Shown here: positions 16,593-26,595 of the stretch, in pieces
Layout: each line of letters starts with the position of its first letter
How positions within the stretch are numbered: the stretch's first letter is position 1
Assembly: GCF_028715765.1 (NCBI RefSeq)
Contig: NZ_JAQURE010000030.1
Location: forward strand, 1 to 40,607
Reading direction: 5' to 3'
Length of the DNA: 40,607 bases
From: Rhodoferax sp.
GTDB lineage: Bacteria > Pseudomonadota > Gammaproteobacteria > Burkholderiales > Burkholderiaceae_C
The notes under the pieces: generated by a model
The model's input: the letters and a program-made list of their open reading frames with translations, nothing else
Database searches by the model: none
What the model was told of the DNA's origin: nothing
Translations under genes and position numbers: made by a program

Positions 16593-19292
16593 ATGACCCG
16601 CCCATCCCTTGCGCTGACTTCACGCTTTGCCCAGCGCATTCACCGCCGCTACGCGCAACAGCTTGATTTTTTAGCCCCTGGCTGTCCTGGCACTACTGAC
16701 ATTGAAGCGCTTTTTGCGTCGCTGACGCAGCAAGGACAAAGTTGTGCCAATGCCCTGCGCATCACGCGTCAGCTGGTTTTGCTCAGGCTGCTGACACTCG
16801 ACTGCGATCAACAGTTAAGCCTGTCGCAAGTGACCCAATGCATGACCCATTTGGCAGAGTTCGCCTTGAATGTGGCGTTGGCAGAAGCTGAAAAAGCATT
16901 AGATCAATTGCACGGCGCCCCCATGACTTCTGCAGGCCAAAGGGCTCGGGTCTGGATTGTGGGCATGGGCAAACTGGGGGCACGTGAACTCAATGTGTCA
17001 AGCGACATTGATTTGATCTATGTTTACGATGATGACGGTGAAACCACTGGCAATTCAGAGGGGCGCAATCACATTTCTAACCATGAGTACTTTGCCAAGG
17101 TGGTCAAAGCGGTTTACGCCTTGGTCGGCGACACCACAGAACATGGGTTTGTGTTCAGGGTTGACTTGGCGTTGCGCCCCAACGGCAATTCAGGTCCGGC
17201 GGCGGTCTCTTTGGACGCGCTGGAGGAGTACCTTCACGTTCAGGGGCGCGAATGGGAGCGTTTTGCCTGGCTCAAAAGTCGGGTGGTTGCACCTGCACAG
17301 TGCGTTCCCGATGGGGCGATTCAAGCCTTGCGCAAGGTGGTGATGCCTTTTGTGTTCAGACGCTACCTTGACTACAGTGTGTTTGATGCCTTGCGCACGC
17401 TGCACAAGCAAATTCGCAGTCATGCCAGCAAGCGCAGCGCTGGGCATCCGGAGCGTGCCAATGATGTGAAGCTCTCACGCGGCGGTATTCGAGAAATTGA
17501 ATTTACCGTGCAACTATTGCAAGTGGTGCGCGGCGGGCAGTTTCCAGAGCTTCGAACCCGCCCCACACTCAGTGCCCTGTTGCGCTTGGTGCGTGCCGGG
17601 TTGATGCCCGCCAGCACGGCGGAGGCACTGACACAGGCCTACATTTTTCTGCGCCAGCTGGAGCATCGCATTCAGTATTTGGACGATCAACAAACGCATG
17701 TATTGCCTGGCAATGATCAAGACCTGAACTGGATTGCGCACACCATGGGGTTTGCAGCGGCTGATCAACTTTTGGCACAGCTTGATGCCCATCGTGAGGT
17801 AGTTGCGCACGAATTTGACAAGTTGCTTGGTGGAAATGAGTCTGAATGCAAAGGGTGTCATGGCAAAAAATTTGAGAGCAGTCAAAGTTCTGTCTCAGAC
17901 ATGCTGCCGCAACTCGGTGAGCAGCTCAACGCCAGATTGACCGCCTGGTCCACCCTCCCGCGTGTGCTGGCCTTGCGTGACGAGGCCAGCGTGCGGCTGT
18001 GGCGCTTGATTTTGCGCACGCTTGAATGGGTGAAAGAAGGCACCGTCTCTGAAGTTTCTGCGTTGCGTTGGCTGGACTGGATAGAACCACTGCTTCGCCG
18101 TGAAAGTTATCTGGCGTTGCTGTGGGAACGCCCGCATGTGCATGAGCGATTGTTGCGCCTACTGGGTGCGGCGCGCTGGCCTGCACGGTATTTGATTCAG
18201 CATCCGGGTGTGATTGACGAGCTGGCCGCCACGGATGTTTTTTATGAGAGATTCAACGCTGATGAGTTTGAAGCCGACCTGGATTACCGCCGCTCGTCCC
18301 TGAAGGGCACCGGTGACGACGACGAAGAATCGTTGCTGAATTTGCTGCGCCGTGCACACCATGCAGAAGTTTTCCGAACGCTTGCGCGCGACGTGGATGG
18401 GCAGCTCAGCGTTGAGCAAGTCGCTGATGACCTGAGCGCTTTGGCTGACGCTGTGCTGCGCATCACCCTACGCTGGTGCTGGTCACTGCTTAAAAAAGCG
18501 CATCGGCCAGAGCCGCAAATTGGCATCATTGCCTACGGCAAACTCGGCGGCAAAGAGTTGGGTTACGGCAGCGATCTGGATGTGGTGTTCGTTTTCGATG
18601 ATGAGGATGAGCGCGCCCCTGAGGTGTATGCAGCGCTGGTCAGGAAGCTCATCAATTGGTTGACGGTGAAAACGGGCGAGGGCGACCTCTATGAGATCGA
18701 CACCGCGCTGCGACCCAACGGTAACGCGGGTTTGCTGGTGACCAGTTTTGCTGCCTATGCCAACTACCAGCAACAGCGCGGCAGCAACACGGCATGGACT
18801 TGGGAGCATCAGGCCATGACACGCGCACGCTGCGTGGTAGGTAACGCCAGTCTGCGTGCGCGCTTTGATGCAGTGCGCCTGGCGGTCATTGCTGCACCAC
18901 GCGACGAGCAAAGTCTTCGCCAAGAAATCATGGCTATGCGCGTGCGCATGGCCTCAGCACACCCGCACAAACCTGATCAATTTGACTTCAAGCAAAGCGC
19001 TGGCGGCATGATTGACGCCGAGTTTGTGATGCAATTTTTGGTGTTGTCACAATCTGGTGCGTATCCTGAATTGCTTGCCAATGCGGGGAACATTGCGCTT
19101 TTAGAACGTGCTGAAGTGCTAGGACTGCTGCCAGAGGGTTTGGGGCACACTGCAGCAAACGCCTACCGAACCATGCGACAAGTGCAACACAAGGCGCGCC
19201 TGGACGAAACCCCCAGTTTTGTGTCACAAAATGAACTACAAAACGAGCGTCAGGCCATCTTGGCACTTTGGCACCACGTGTTTGGCGCTTAG
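16593..19292 (+). CDS. glnE: Bifunctional glutamine synthetase adenylyltransferase/adenylyl-removing enzyme
   Basis: 899 residues, normal for betaproteobacterial GlnE. The protein switches glutamine synthetase activity off and on by adding or removing AMP in response to PII and glutamine. Two nucleotidyltransferase domains are evident: the first (adenylyl-removing) has GMGKLGARELNVSSDIDLIY near residues 124-143, the second (adenylylating) has AYGKLGGKELGYGSDLDVVF near 647-666. Each is followed by a helical regulatory region. It starts divergently 7 bp from yhdP, so its promoter must lie inside the yhdP 5' coding region unless one of the two starts is misplaced. The following cytochrome gene starts 55 bp downstream. 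Confidence 0.96.
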   Translation: MTRPSLALTSRFAQRIHRRYAQQLDFLAPGCPGTTDIEALFASLTQQGQSCANALRITRQLVLLRLLTLDCDQQLSLSQVTQCMTHLAEFALNVALAEAEKALDQLHGAPMTSAGQRARVWIVGMGKLGARELNVSSDIDLIYVYDDDGETTGNSEGRNHISNHEYFAKVVKAVYALVGDTTEHGFVFRVDLALRPNGNSGPAAVSLDALEEYLHVQGREWERFAWLKSRVVAPAQCVPDGAIQALRKVVMPFVFRRYLDYSVFDALRTLHKQIRSHASKRSAGHPERANDVKLSRGGIREIEFTVQLLQVVRGGQFPELRTRPTLSALLRLVRAGLMPASTAEALTQAYIFLRQLEHRIQYLDDQQTHVLPGNDQDLNWIAHTMGFAAADQLLAQLDAHREVVAHEFDKLLGGNESECKGCHGKKFESSQSSVSDMLPQLGEQLNARLTAWSTLPRVLALRDEASVRLWRLILRTLEWVKEGTVSEVSALRWLDWIEPLLRRESYLALLWERPHVHERLLRLLGAARWPARYLIQHPGVIDELAATDVFYERFNADEFEADLDYRRSSLKGTGDDDEESLLNLLRRAHHAEVFRTLARDVDGQLSVEQVADDLSALADAVLRITLRWCWSLLKKAHRPEPQIGIIAYGKLGGKELGYGSDLDVVFVFDDEDERAPEVYAALVRKLINWLTVKTGEGDLYEIDTALRPNGNAGLLVTSFAAYANYQQQRGSNTAWTWEHQAMTRARCVVGNASLRARFDAVRLAVIAAPRDEQSLRQEIMAMRVRMASAHPHKPDQFDFKQSAGGMIDAEFVMQFLVLSQSGAYPELLANAGNIALLERAEVLGLLPEGLGHTAANAYRTMRQVQHKARLDETPSFVSQNELQNERQAILALWHHVFGA

Positions 19293-19347
19293 GGGCACAG
19301 AACAGATTCAACCCAACCTCACTGATATTTTCAGCTTTGATTCCACC

Positions 19348-19821
19348 ATGAACACACTCACAAAAATCGCCCTCTCTTTATCAGCCAGCCTGGTGCTTGT
19401 TGCCTGCGGTCAAAACCTCAAAGACACACATCCAGACCAACTGCTGACCAAAAGGCTAGCTATTTTTAAAAAATTCACCAAAGCGTTTGAGCCGCTGGGC
19501 TTGGTTGCCAGAGACAGGCAACCCTATGTCAAGGCAGACTTTGTGGCACAGGCATTGGTTTTGCAAGAACTGTCAATGCAGCCCTGGGAATATTTCAGCA
19601 AAGAGGGTAACTACCCACCCACACGTGCCAAATTGGAAGTTTGGACACAGCCTGACGCATTTAAATCTGAACAATTGGCTTTCAAGTCGAAAGTCGACGC
19701 TTTGGTACAAGTCTCAGCAAGCGCAGACATGACTGCCATCAAAGACAGTGTGGAGGCAGTGCAAAAGAGTTGTAAAAGTTGCCACGACAAGTTCCGGAAT
19801 GACACGGCATCTAAAAGGTAA
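19348..19821 (+). CDS. Class II (cytochrome c'-type) c-type cytochrome, putative lipoprotein
   Basis: 157 residues. A signal sequence ending LVLVAC gives a candidate lipidated Cys20. A single C-terminal haem-binding CKSCH motif (C142, C145, H146) sits 12 residues before the end, as in four-helix-bundle cytochromes c' and c-556 (Cytochrom_C_2 family). The start at 19348 is chosen for the signal peptide; the frame stays open upstream to 19219 but would overlap glnE. These proteins carry electrons or bind NO in the periplasm; the specific role is unknown. No strong ribosome-binding site is visible. An initial lipobox is unusual for the family, whose members are usually soluble. Confidence 0.8.
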   Translation: MNTLTKIALSLSASLVLVACGQNLKDTHPDQLLTKRLAIFKKFTKAFEPLGLVARDRQPYVKADFVAQALVLQELSMQPWEYFSKEGNYPPTRAKLEVWTQPDAFKSEQLAFKSKVDALVQVSASADMTAIKDSVEAVQKSCKSCHDKFRNDTASKR

Positions 19822-19828
19822 GAGCCGT

Positions 19829-19972
19829 AAAACCAGACATCAACTTATAAGCGAGGTGATGCGCGAGGCCAAAAACATCAAAAAATTGACTACCCGCTTG
19901 CATCGCAACCGATCGTCTTTCACGAAGAATGTCAGCATGTTGGAGAAGATGGGACTCATCGTCTCAAGGTAG
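19829..19972 (+). pseudogene. Relic of a winged-helix transcriptional regulator
   Basis: Immediately after the cytochrome stop, in another frame, the DNA encodes a helix (HQLISEVMREAKN) and then a convincing winged-helix DNA-reading unit (KKLTTRLHRNRSSFTKNVSM, then LEKMGLIVSR) ending in TAG at 19970. This pattern resembles MarR-like or HVO_A0114-like HTH proteins, some of which act as antitoxins. There is no start codon with a ribosome-binding site of its own and the usual flanking domain parts are missing, so it is most simply a decayed internal fragment. The assignment rests on pattern only. Confidence 0.4.
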
Positions 19973-20120
19973 CTGTCTAATCCCAGACACGGTTTTCAAA
20001 GGGTAGTGCAGACAGAGAAAGTAACTTTCTGGTTCACAGATCTATAGCCCAATGATCGTTACAGCGTTTTGACAAAATCCGCGGGCTACAGATGGGCTAC
20101 GGATTGGCTATTTTTGGGCT

Positions 20121-20153
20121 ACAAAGCAAAACGCCCACTGTTAGTGGGCGTTT
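20121..20153 (-). terminator. Rho-independent terminator downstream of rplQ and tRNA-fMet
   Basis: An 11-bp perfect stem, AAACGCCCACT (20129-20139) with AGTGGGCGTTT (20143-20153) and a 3-nt loop, is followed on the minus strand by TTTTGCTTTG. It lies 27 bp after the tRNA CCA end, in the right orientation to end the rplN-to-rplQ/tRNA transcript. A second, weaker hairpin (ACGGG at 20158-20162 with CCCGT at 20169-20173) lies between it and the tRNA. Between the HTH relic (19972) and this terminator I see no gene. Confidence 0.82.
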
Positions 20154-20179
20154 ACTTACGGGAAAAGCCCCGTATCTAT

Positions 20180-20256
<77 letters not shown>

Positions 20257-20272
20257 ATATTTGTATTATAGA

Positions 20273-20668
20273 CTATTTATCTGCTTCTGAGGTAACTTCA
20301 ACTGAAGAATCTTCACGATCAACAAATTCAACCAATGCCATTGGGGCATTGTCACCCACGCGGAAACCCATTTTCAAGATTCGGGTATATCCACCTGGAC
20401 GAGCTTTGAAACGAGGACCCAATACATTGAAAAGCTTTACAACGCTGTCACGATCACGCAAACGATCAAAAGCCAGTCGATGATTTGCCAAAGTAGGCTC
20501 TTTGGCTAAAGTAATCATAGGCTCAACAACACGGCGAAGTTCCTTTGCTTTTGGCAAAGTAGTTTTAATTACTTCGTGTTCAATAATGGAATTCATCATA
20601 TTGCGCAACATCGCAAGACGATGTGATGAAGTACGATTTAATTTTCTAAGACCAAGACCATGACGCAT
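20273..20668 (-). CDS. rplQ: 50S ribosomal protein L17
   Basis: 131 residues, typical L17 from the N-terminal [17 protein letters not shown] to the acidic tail found in many betaproteobacterial versions ([15 protein letters not shown]). It contacts 23S rRNA near the exit-tunnel side of the large subunit. It is the last protein gene of the cluster, 63 bp after rpoA and 16 bp before tRNA-fMet. Confidence 0.98.
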   Translation of the reverse strand: MRHGLGLRKLNRTSSHRLAMLRNMMNSIIEHEVIKTTLPKAKELRRVVEPMITLAKEPTLANHRLAFDRLRDRDSVVKLFNVLGPRFKARPGGYTRILKMGFRVGDNAPMALVEFVDREDSSVEVTSEADK

Positions 20669-20731
20669 AAATGTTCCTTTTATTTATAAAGAATAGCCGT
20701 ATCAGGTACTATTCTGAGTGGGTATCTTTAA

Positions 20732-21721
20732 TTAACGTTTTTCCAAAGCCGAAGGCGGCCAAGAATCTAATTTCATACCAAGTGTCAAACCACGAGAAGC
20801 CAAAACTTCTTTGATTTCATTCAATGACTTACGACCAAGATTTGGTGTTTTGAGCAACTCATTTTCGGTACGTTGAATCAAATCACCAATGTAATAAATG
20901 TTTTCAGCTTTAAGACAATTGGCGGAACGAACAGTCAGCTCCAATTCATCAACTGGACGCAGCAAAACAGGGTCAAATTGTGAACTTGACCGAGCCGATG
21001 AACTGACAATGGCATCCACTTCACCGCCTTCAAGTTGTGCAAACACAGCAAGCTGCTCAACAAGAATTTTAGCTGATGCGCGAATCGCGTCCTCCGCCGT
21101 GATGGCGCCGTTGGTTTCAATATCAACAATAAGTTTGTCAAGATCAGTTCTTTGCTCGACACGTGCACTCTCAACGGTATAGCTCACGCGACGAACTGGT
21201 GAAAAGGATGCATCTAAAACAAGCCGACCGATAGACTTGTTCAATTCATCCGCATGACGGCGAACAGAACCAGGCACATAGCCACGACCCTTCTCAACCT
21301 TGATCTGCATGTCAAGCTTGCCACCATACGAAAGGTTAGCAATGACATGATCAGGGTTGATGATTTCAACATCATGTGGTGTCTGGATATCTGCAGCTGT
21401 TACAACACCTTCAGAGTCTTTTCTGAGACTAAGTGTGACTTCATCACGATTGTGAAGCTTGAAGACCACACCTTTTAAGTTCAGCAAAATGTTAACAACA
21501 TCTTCTTGAACGCCATCAATAGAAGAATACTCATGAAGAACGCCTGCAATAGTCACCTCAGTAGGAGCAAACCCCACCATCGATGACAAAAGAACGCGCC
21601 TTAACGCATTACCTAATGTATGGCCATAGCCACGTTCAAAAGGCTCTAAAACCACCTTTGAACGGTTATTTTCCAACTGTTCAACAGTGATAGTTTTTGG
21701 CTTCAGTAAATTAGCTTGCAT
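20732..21721 (-). CDS. rpoA: DNA-directed RNA polymerase subunit alpha
   Basis: 329 residues. The N-terminal dimerisation and assembly domain (about 1-230) includes [21 protein letters not shown] flexible linker follows, then the C-terminal domain (about 250-315), which contacts UP-element DNA and activators through [18 protein letters not shown]. The start at 21721 ([17 protein letters not shown]) is supported by GAGAGG about 7 nt upstream; an ATG five codons earlier would put extra residues in front of the conserved N-terminus. Codon use is strongly A/T-ending. A 96-bp gap separates it from rpsD and contains a small CCGAT/ATCGG dyad. Confidence 0.98.
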   Translation of the reverse strand: MQANLLKPKTITVEQLENNRSKVVLEPFERGYGHTLGNALRRVLLSSMVGFAPTEVTIAGVLHEYSSIDGVQEDVVNILLNLKGVVFKLHNRDEVTLSLRKDSEGVVTAADIQTPHDVEIINPDHVIANLSYGGKLDMQIKVEKGRGYVPGSVRRHADELNKSIGRLVLDASFSPVRRVSYTVESARVEQRTDLDKLIVDIETNGAITAEDAIRASAKILVEQLAVFAQLEGGEVDAIVSSSARSSSQFDPVLLRPVDELELTVRSANCLKAENIYYIGDLIQRTENELLKTPNLGRKSLNEIKEVLASRGLTLGMKLDSWPPSALEKR

Positions 21722-21817
21722 ATATAAACCTCTCAATACCCCCGATACGTTACATCGGTAAGGCTGATCTGAAGCTGAAATTCAGTTAAGAAACAGCAAA
21801 AATAAACAAATGAAAAT

Positions 21818-22441
21818 TTACCGTGAGTACAACTCAACAATCAGAGATTCATTAACATCAGCAGCGAATTGATCACGATCAGGAACTGATTTAAACTTAC
21901 CTTCAGCTTTGTCAGTATTGACTTCAACCCAATCAGGGAAGCCAACTTGTTGAGCCAACTGAAGTGCTTCAATCACGCGGGCTTGCTTAGCTGATTTTTC
22001 TCTCACAGTAACTGCATCACCGGCTGTAACCATGTAAGACGGAATATTCACAGATTTACCGTTAACGAGAATCGCTTTATGAGATACAAGTTGACGAGCT
22101 TCAGCTCGGGTCGAACCAAAACCCATACGATATACAACATTGTCTAATCTGCACTCTAAGATCGACAACAAGTTTGAACCAGTATTACCTTTACGGCGAT
22201 CTGCTTCTTCAAAATATTTTCTAAACTGCTTCTCGAGAATGCCGTACATTCTCTTAACTTTTTGTTTTTCACGCAGTTGAACACCATAATCAGAAGTTCT
22301 TGCTCCTGATGTGCGACCATGCTGGCCTGGTTTTGAATCAAACTTCGCTTTATCGCTGATAGAGCGGCGAGCACTCTTCAAAAAGAGATCGGTACCTTCA
22401 CGGCGTGAAAGTTTTGCTTTGGGACCTAAATAACGTGCCAC
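21818..22441 (-). CDS. rpsD: 30S ribosomal protein S4
   Basis: 207 residues, a primary 16S rRNA binding protein and, in E. coli, the translational repressor of the alpha operon. It is the zinc-free (C-minus) form: the N-terminal [20 protein letters not shown] region has no Cys pairs. The S4 RNA-binding domain runs from about residue 97 ([20 protein letters not shown]). It lies between rpsK and rpoA, the standard order. Confidence 0.98.
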   Translation of the reverse strand: MARYLGPKAKLSRREGTDLFLKSARRSISDKAKFDSKPGQHGRTSGARTSDYGVQLREKQKVKRMYGILEKQFRKYFEEADRRKGNTGSNLLSILECRLDNVVYRMGFGSTRAEARQLVSHKAILVNGKSVNIPSYMVTAGDAVTVREKSAKQARVIEALQLAQQVGFPDWVEVNTDKAEGKFKSVPDRDQFAADVNESLIVELYSR

Positions 22442-22462
22442 TTGAGTTTCCTTTTATTCATC

Positions 22463-22480
22463 TTCCGCTGCGAAGCGGGA
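22463..22480 (-). promoter_or_regulatory. Small hairpin in the rpsK-rpsD spacer
   Basis: The 78-bp spacer contains a compact stem (CCGCT at 22465-22469 with AGCGG at 22474-22478, 4-nt loop), extendable by two weaker pairs. It lies about 20 nt upstream of the rpsD start on the minus strand. It could be a processing site or could modulate rpsD translation. The run of AT-rich sequence around it makes it stand out, but nothing proves a function. Confidence 0.3.
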
Positions 22481-22519
22481 GCTCAAACAAGATATTGAAT
22501 GAGCGGTGGGCTTAATAAA

Positions 22520-22924
22520 TTAAATACGACGACGCTTTTGTGGGCGGCAACCATTGTGCGGAACAGGCGTGACATCAGCAATCATATTGATGCGAATGCC
22601 AAGAGCTGCCAATGCACGGACTGAAGATTCACGGCCTGGACCTGGACCTTTGATCTCAACATCAAGATTCTTAATGCCTTGATCAATGGCTGCACGACCA
22701 GCAACTTCCGAAGCGACTTGAGCAGCGAAAGGGGTAGATTTACGAGAACCCTTGAACCCCTGCCCACCTGATGAAGCCCAAGATAAAGAGTTACCTTGGC
22801 GATCGGTTATGGTGATGATGGTGTTGTTGAAAGACGCGTGAACGTGAGCAATACCATCAGCAACGTTCTTACGGATTTTTTTCCGCACACGCTGAGCAGC
22901 ATTATTTGCAGGTGCTTTTGCCAT
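22520..22924 (-). CDS. rpsK: 30S ribosomal protein S11
   Basis: 134 residues. S11 lines the platform of the small subunit near the mRNA exit (Shine-Dalgarno) site. The diagnostic motifs are intact: [20 protein letters not shown], the [17 protein letters not shown] glycine-rich loop, and the terminal [17 protein letters not shown]. It starts 19 bp after the rpsM stop. Confidence 0.98.
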   Translation of the reverse strand: MAKAPANNAAQRVRKKIRKNVADGIAHVHASFNNTIITITDRQGNSLSWASSGGQGFKGSRKSTPFAAQVASEVAGRAAIDQGIKNLDVEIKGPGPGRESSVRALAALGIRINMIADVTPVPHNGCRPQKRRRI

Positions 22925-22943
22925 GATTAACCTTCAGTGAGAA

Positions 22944-23309
22944 TTATTTTTTAAGTGAGGCTGCTGCTTTACGCGGGCCTTTACGTGTACGAGCATTTGT
23001 CCGGGTGCGTTGACCACGCAATGGCAAACCGCGGCGATGACGAAAACCACGATAGCAACCAATGTCCATCAAACGCTTGATATTCATTGTTGTTTCGCGA
23101 CGAAGATCACCCTCAATAGTGAATTTTCCAACTTCATCACGCAATTTCTCAAGATCAGCATCAGAGAGATCCTTGATCTTTTTGGAATAGTCGATGCCAC
23201 AAGCTTCGCAAAGCTTGCGAGCACGGCTGCGACCAACCCCGAAAATAGCTGTTAAACCAATTTCAGTGTGTTTTTGCGGTGGGATGTTTATACCAGCGAT
23301 ACGTGCCAT
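22944..23309 (-). CDS. rpsM: 30S ribosomal protein S13
   Basis: 121 residues. S13 sits in the small-subunit head, bridges to L5 and touches the P-site tRNA through its basic tail. It begins [20 protein letters not shown], contains [20 protein letters not shown], and ends in a Lys-rich tail (RKAAASLKK). It follows rpmJ by 24 bp. Confidence 0.98.
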   Translation of the reverse strand: MARIAGINIPPQKHTEIGLTAIFGVGRSRARKLCEACGIDYSKKIKDLSDADLEKLRDEVGKFTIEGDLRRETTMNIKRLMDIGCYRGFRHRRGLPLRGQRTRTNARTRKGPRKAAASLKK

Positions 23310-23333
23310 TTTAATCCTCTATTACTCTAGCTC

Positions 23334-23447
23334 TTAACCTTGACGCTGTTTGTGACGCGGATCTGTACAAATCACACGAACAACACCTTTACGACGAATA
23401 ACCTTGCAATTACGGCAAATCTTCTTTACCGAAGCAGAAACTTTCAT
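23334..23447 (-). CDS. rpmJ: 50S ribosomal protein L36
   Basis: A 37-codon gene, found by reading the gap between infA and rpsM. The product runs [20 protein letters not shown] and then ends [10 protein letters not shown]. The zinc ligands are present (the Cys pair in ICRNC, a third Cys in RVICTD, His in PRHKQ), making it the zinc-binding form. The ATG at 23447 has GGAG about 7 nt upstream. It fills the space between infA and rpsM exactly, as in other bacteria. Confidence 0.96.
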
Positions 23448-23476
23448 TGCCTTCTCCTAACAAATAAATAATAAAA

Positions 23477-23695
23477 CTATTTAGCGCGAAATACGATTCG
23501 CGCACGACTTAAATCATAGGGTGTCAACTCGACAGTCACCTTATCACCAGGAAGAATTCGAATGTAATGCATACGCATCTTTCCTGAAATATGGCCGAGT
23601 ACTATATGACCATTTTCTAACTTCACTCGAAACGTAGCATTTGGTAAGTTTTCAACAATCTCACCTTGCATTTGAATAACATCATCTTTTGCCAT
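23477..23695 (-). CDS. infA: Translation initiation factor IF-1
   Basis: 72 residues, a single OB fold that occupies the ribosomal A site during initiation. It begins [20 protein letters not shown] and contains [20 protein letters not shown]. Its position between secY and rpmJ is common in betaproteobacteria, whereas E. coli keeps infA elsewhere. It starts 7 bp after the secY stop. Confidence 0.97.
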   Translation of the reverse strand: MAKDDVIQMQGEIVENLPNATFRVKLENGHIVLGHISGKMRMHYIRILPGDKVTVELTPYDLSRARIVFRAK

Positions 23696-23702
23696 ACTAA
23701 AC

Positions 23703-25016
23703 TTAAGAAGCCTTAAAGTTTGCTTTTTTCAAAAGCGAGTCATATTGCTGCGACATTAAATAATTTTGAACTTGAGCCATGAAATCCATTGTTACAACAA
23801 CAATAATCAAAAGTGATGTACCCCCAAAATAAAATGGGACGTTGTATTTCAAAATTAAAAATTCAGGAAGCAAACAAACTAAAGTGATGTAGATTGCACC
23901 GATAAACGTCAAACGAAGCAAAATCTTGTCAATGTACCGTGCTGTATTATCCCCAGGACGTATACCAGGAACAAAAGCTCCACTCTTCTTTAAGTTTTCA
24001 GCTGTTTCCTTGCTGTTGAAAACCAGAGCTGTATAAAAGAAGCAGAAGAAAATTATTGCTGCAGCATAAAACATTACGTAGACAGGTTGGCCAGGTGTCA
24101 AGGATCCTGCTATATCTTTGAGCCATCTCATAGATTCACCAGCACTGAACCAACCAACAACTGTTGCAGGTAACAAAATAATAGACGATGCGAAAATTGG
24201 AGGAATTACACCAGCCATATTCAACTTAAGCGGTAGATGCGAAGACTGACCACCATAAACTTTGTTACCAACTTGTCGGCGTGCATAGTTCACAAGTATT
24301 TTTCGTTGACCACGTTCAACAAAAACTACAAAATACGTAACAAGCCCCACCAAAACAACAATAACCATTGAAATTATGATGCTCATTGCGCCAGTACGCA
24401 CCAGTTCGAGTAAACCACCAACTGCGCTTGGGAGTCCAGCTGCGATACCTGCAAATATCAATATTGAAATACCATTACCAAGACCACGTTCAGTAATCTG
24501 TTCACCCAGCCACATTAGAAAAAGCGTTCCTGAAGTGAGCGTAACAACTGCTGTCATGCGAAAGCCAAAACCCGGTGCAATCACTAACCCAGCTGAACTC
24601 TCAAGTGCTACAGCAATACCAAGAGATTGAAACAGTGCCAAACCCAGTGTTCCATAACGAGTGAATTGTGTAATTTTTCTTCTTCCAGCTTCACCCTCTT
24701 TTTTCAGCTGTTCGAAAGTAGGAACAACATAGCCCAAGAGCTGCATAATGATCGATGCCGAAATGTATGGCATGATTCCTAATGCAAATATCGTAAATCT
24801 GGACAGTGCACCACCTGAGAACATGTTAAACATGCCCAAGATGCCACCTTGTTGACCTTTGAAAAATTGTTGTAGCTGATTCGCATCGATACCAGGCACA
24901 GGAATATGTGCTCCAATACGATAAACAACAAGGGCAAGTAATAAAAAGATAAGACGGCGACGTAAATCACCATACTTATCTGTTTTTACAGAGCTCATTG
25001 AGCTAGAAGTTACCAC
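23703..25016 (-). CDS. secY: Preprotein translocase channel subunit SecY
   Basis: 437 residues with the ten membrane helices of the protein-conducting channel. Family landmarks include [20 protein letters not shown] near the N-terminus, [14 protein letters not shown] (helix 2), and the cytoplasmic loop [19 protein letters not shown]. The likely start is a GTG at 25016 with GGAAAAAG about 8 nt upstream; an ATG six codons later (24998) is an alternative. Base composition is very AT-rich: 23 of 60 bases are G/C in 23881-23940. It lies 20 bp after rplO. It works with the SecDF-YajC complex encoded at 2.4-5.7 kb. Confidence 0.97.
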   Translation of the reverse strand: MVTSSSMSSVKTDKYGDLRRRLIFLLLALVVYRIGAHIPVPGIDANQLQQFFKGQQGGILGMFNMFSGGALSRFTIFALGIMPYISASIIMQLLGYVVPTFEQLKKEGEAGRRKITQFTRYGTLGLALFQSLGIAVALESSAGLVIAPGFGFRMTAVVTLTSGTLFLMWLGEQITERGLGNGISILIFAGIAAGLPSAVGGLLELVRTGAMSIIISMVIVVLVGLVTYFVVFVERGQRKILVNYARRQVGNKVYGGQSSHLPLKLNMAGVIPPIFASSIILLPATVVGWFSAGESMRWLKDIAGSLTPGQPVYVMFYAAAIIFFCFFYTALVFNSKETAENLKKSGAFVPGIRPGDNTARYIDKILLRLTFIGAIYITLVCLLPEFLILKYNVPFYFGGTSLLIIVVVTMDFMAQVQNYLMSQQYDSLLKKANFKAS

Positions 25017-25036
25017 TGAGCTTTTTCCAAAACGAT

Positions 25037-25468
25037 TTATTGAAGGCTACCACCAGCCGACAGCAAAGCTGCCTTCGCACCAGCAGTTGCACCAATTCCA
25101 GTCAGAATGAACTTTTTGGAAACTGTACCGGTGTGAATAACTTTAACAACCTTGGCTATTTCATTCACCAAACCAGCCTGCTTCAAAACAACAATATTGA
25201 TTTCACCAGCTTCCAACGAATTCAATGCATCTAGAGTTACTTCAGCATTGAACTTTAGCAGTGCAGACTTGAAACCGCGTTTGGGAAGACGGCGCTGCAT
25301 AGGCATTTGACCACCTTCAAAACCAACTTTATGGTAGCCACCAGCGCGTGATTTTTGACCTTTGTGTCCACGTCCAGCCGTCTTACCTAAGCCTGAGCCG
25401 ATGCCACGACCTACACGGCGTTTGTAATGCTTTGCTCCGTCTGCCGGCTTGATGCTATTGAGTTCCAT
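25037..25468 (-). CDS. rplO: 50S ribosomal protein L15
   Basis: 143 residues. A Gly-rich, basic N-terminal half ([20 protein letters not shown] and then QKSRAGG) threads into 23S rRNA; a globular C-terminal half follows ([13 protein letters not shown]). It starts with [18 protein letters not shown]. It follows rpmD by 10 bp and precedes secY, the standard spc order. Confidence 0.98.
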   Translation of the reverse strand: MELNSIKPADGAKHYKRRVGRGIGSGLGKTAGRGHKGQKSRAGGYHKVGFEGGQMPMQRRLPKRGFKSALLKFNAEVTLDALNSLEAGEINIVVLKQAGLVNEIAKVVKVIHTGTVSKKFILTGIGATAGAKAALLSAGGSLQ

Positions 25469-25478
25469 TTTTTACCTC

Positions 25479-25661
25479 TTAAAGCACTTTAACTAAATAG
25501 CTAATTTTGTTGATCATTCCACGCACTTCTGGTGTGTCAATCAACTCACTTGTGCTGTGCATTTTGCGCAAGCCCAAACCACGAACTGTTGCGCGGTGAG
25601 ACTCGGCACAGCCAATCGGACTGCGTACGAGTTTCACTGTTACTTTCTTTTGTGAAGTCAT
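25479..25661 (-). CDS. rpmD: 50S ribosomal protein L30
   Basis: 60 residues, the short bacterial form: [20 protein letters not shown], then the conserved [16 protein letters not shown]. It starts 15 bp after rpsE and ends 10 bp before rplO. Confidence 0.97.
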   Translation of the reverse strand: MTSQKKVTVKLVRSPIGCAESHRATVRGLGLRKMHSTSELIDTPEVRGMINKISYLVKVL

Positions 25662-25676
25662 GTCAACAATCTCCGA

Positions 25677-26201
25677 TTAGGCAAACAATTCTTCAACTGT
25701 TTTACCGCGTTTTGCAGCAACATTTGAAGGTGTAGTAGCGTTTGATAGTGCATTCAGCGTTGCACGCACCATGTTGTAGGGATTGGATGAACCGTGGCTC
25801 TTTGCAACGATGTCTGTAATTCCAATCACTTCAAAAACAGCGCGCATTGGGCCACCAGCAATGATGCCAGTTCCCTTGGGCGCCGGTGCCATCATGACTG
25901 ATGCTGCGCCATGGTGACCCATGACTTTGTGATGGATTGAACCATTTTTGAGAGAGACTTTTGACATGTTGCGACGAGCTTCTTCCATCGCTTTTTGCAC
26001 AGCAGCTGGCACTTCTTTCGATTTACCTTTACCCATGCCAACAGTGCCATCGCCATCACCAACAACTGTCAATGCTGCAAAACCTAGAATTCGACCACCC
26101 TTCACCACTTTGGTGACGCGGTTGATCGCAATCATTTTTTCACGCAAGCCATCTTCAGGCCCATCAGCCTTACCTTGCATTTTCGCTTGTACTTTAGCCA
26201 T
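25677..26201 (-). CDS. rpsE: 30S ribosomal protein S5
   Basis: 174 residues with the two S5 domains: a dsRNA-binding-like N-terminal domain ([20 protein letters not shown], then [20 protein letters not shown]) and a C-terminal domain ([20 protein letters not shown]). S5 lies at the mRNA entry channel and influences decoding accuracy. It follows rplR by 17 bp. Confidence 0.98.
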   Translation of the reverse strand: MAKVQAKMQGKADGPEDGLREKMIAINRVTKVVKGGRILGFAALTVVGDGDGTVGMGKGKSKEVPAAVQKAMEEARRNMSKVSLKNGSIHHKVMGHHGAASVMMAPAPKGTGIIAGGPMRAVFEVIGITDIVAKSHGSSNPYNMVRATLNALSNATTPSNVAAKRGKTVEELFA

Positions 26202-26218
26202 CTTAATTTCCGATCTGC

Positions 26219-26584
26219 TTAGAACTGCAAGCCAGCTTCACGTGCCGCTTCAGCCAACGCTTTCACGCGGCCATGGTACGCAAATCCAGCACGGTCAAAT
26301 GCCACTTTCTCAATCCCAGCCGCTTTGGCTTTTTCAGCCACGCGTTTGCCAACCACTTGTGCTGCAGCGACGTTACCGCCCTTGCCAGACGCACCCAAGG
26401 CTTGACGAACTTCGGCTTCTGAGGTTGAGGCTGTTGCCAAAACTTTGGAACCATCTCCAGAAATAACACTTGCGTAGATATGCAAGTTGGTGCGGTTGAC
26501 CGTTAAACGCGCTACGCCTTGATTGGCAATGCGAATGCGCGTTTGACGTGCTCTGCGAAGACGCTGCTCTTTTTTGCTCAACAT
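26219..26584 (-). CDS. rplR: 50S ribosomal protein L18
   Basis: 121 residues. L18 binds 5S rRNA together with L5. It begins with a basic [19 protein letters not shown] arm and ends [20 protein letters not shown] plus AREAGLQF, the conserved L18 C-terminus. It follows rplF by 11 bp. Confidence 0.98.
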   Translation of the reverse strand: MLSKKEQRLRRARQTRIRIANQGVARLTVNRTNLHIYASVISGDGSKVLATASTSEAEVRQALGASGKGGNVAAAQVVGKRVAEKAKAAGIEKVAFDRAGFAYHGRVKALAEAAREAGLQF

Positions 26585-26595
26585 AATGCAGATCC

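Noticed and set aside
19455-19480. GCTAGCTATTTTTAAAAAATTC in the cytochrome gene as a fifth repeat copy
   Set aside because: No ATAAG box at 21 bp and no CTAGAGGC tail; it encodes an ordinary LAIFKKFTK segment of the family.
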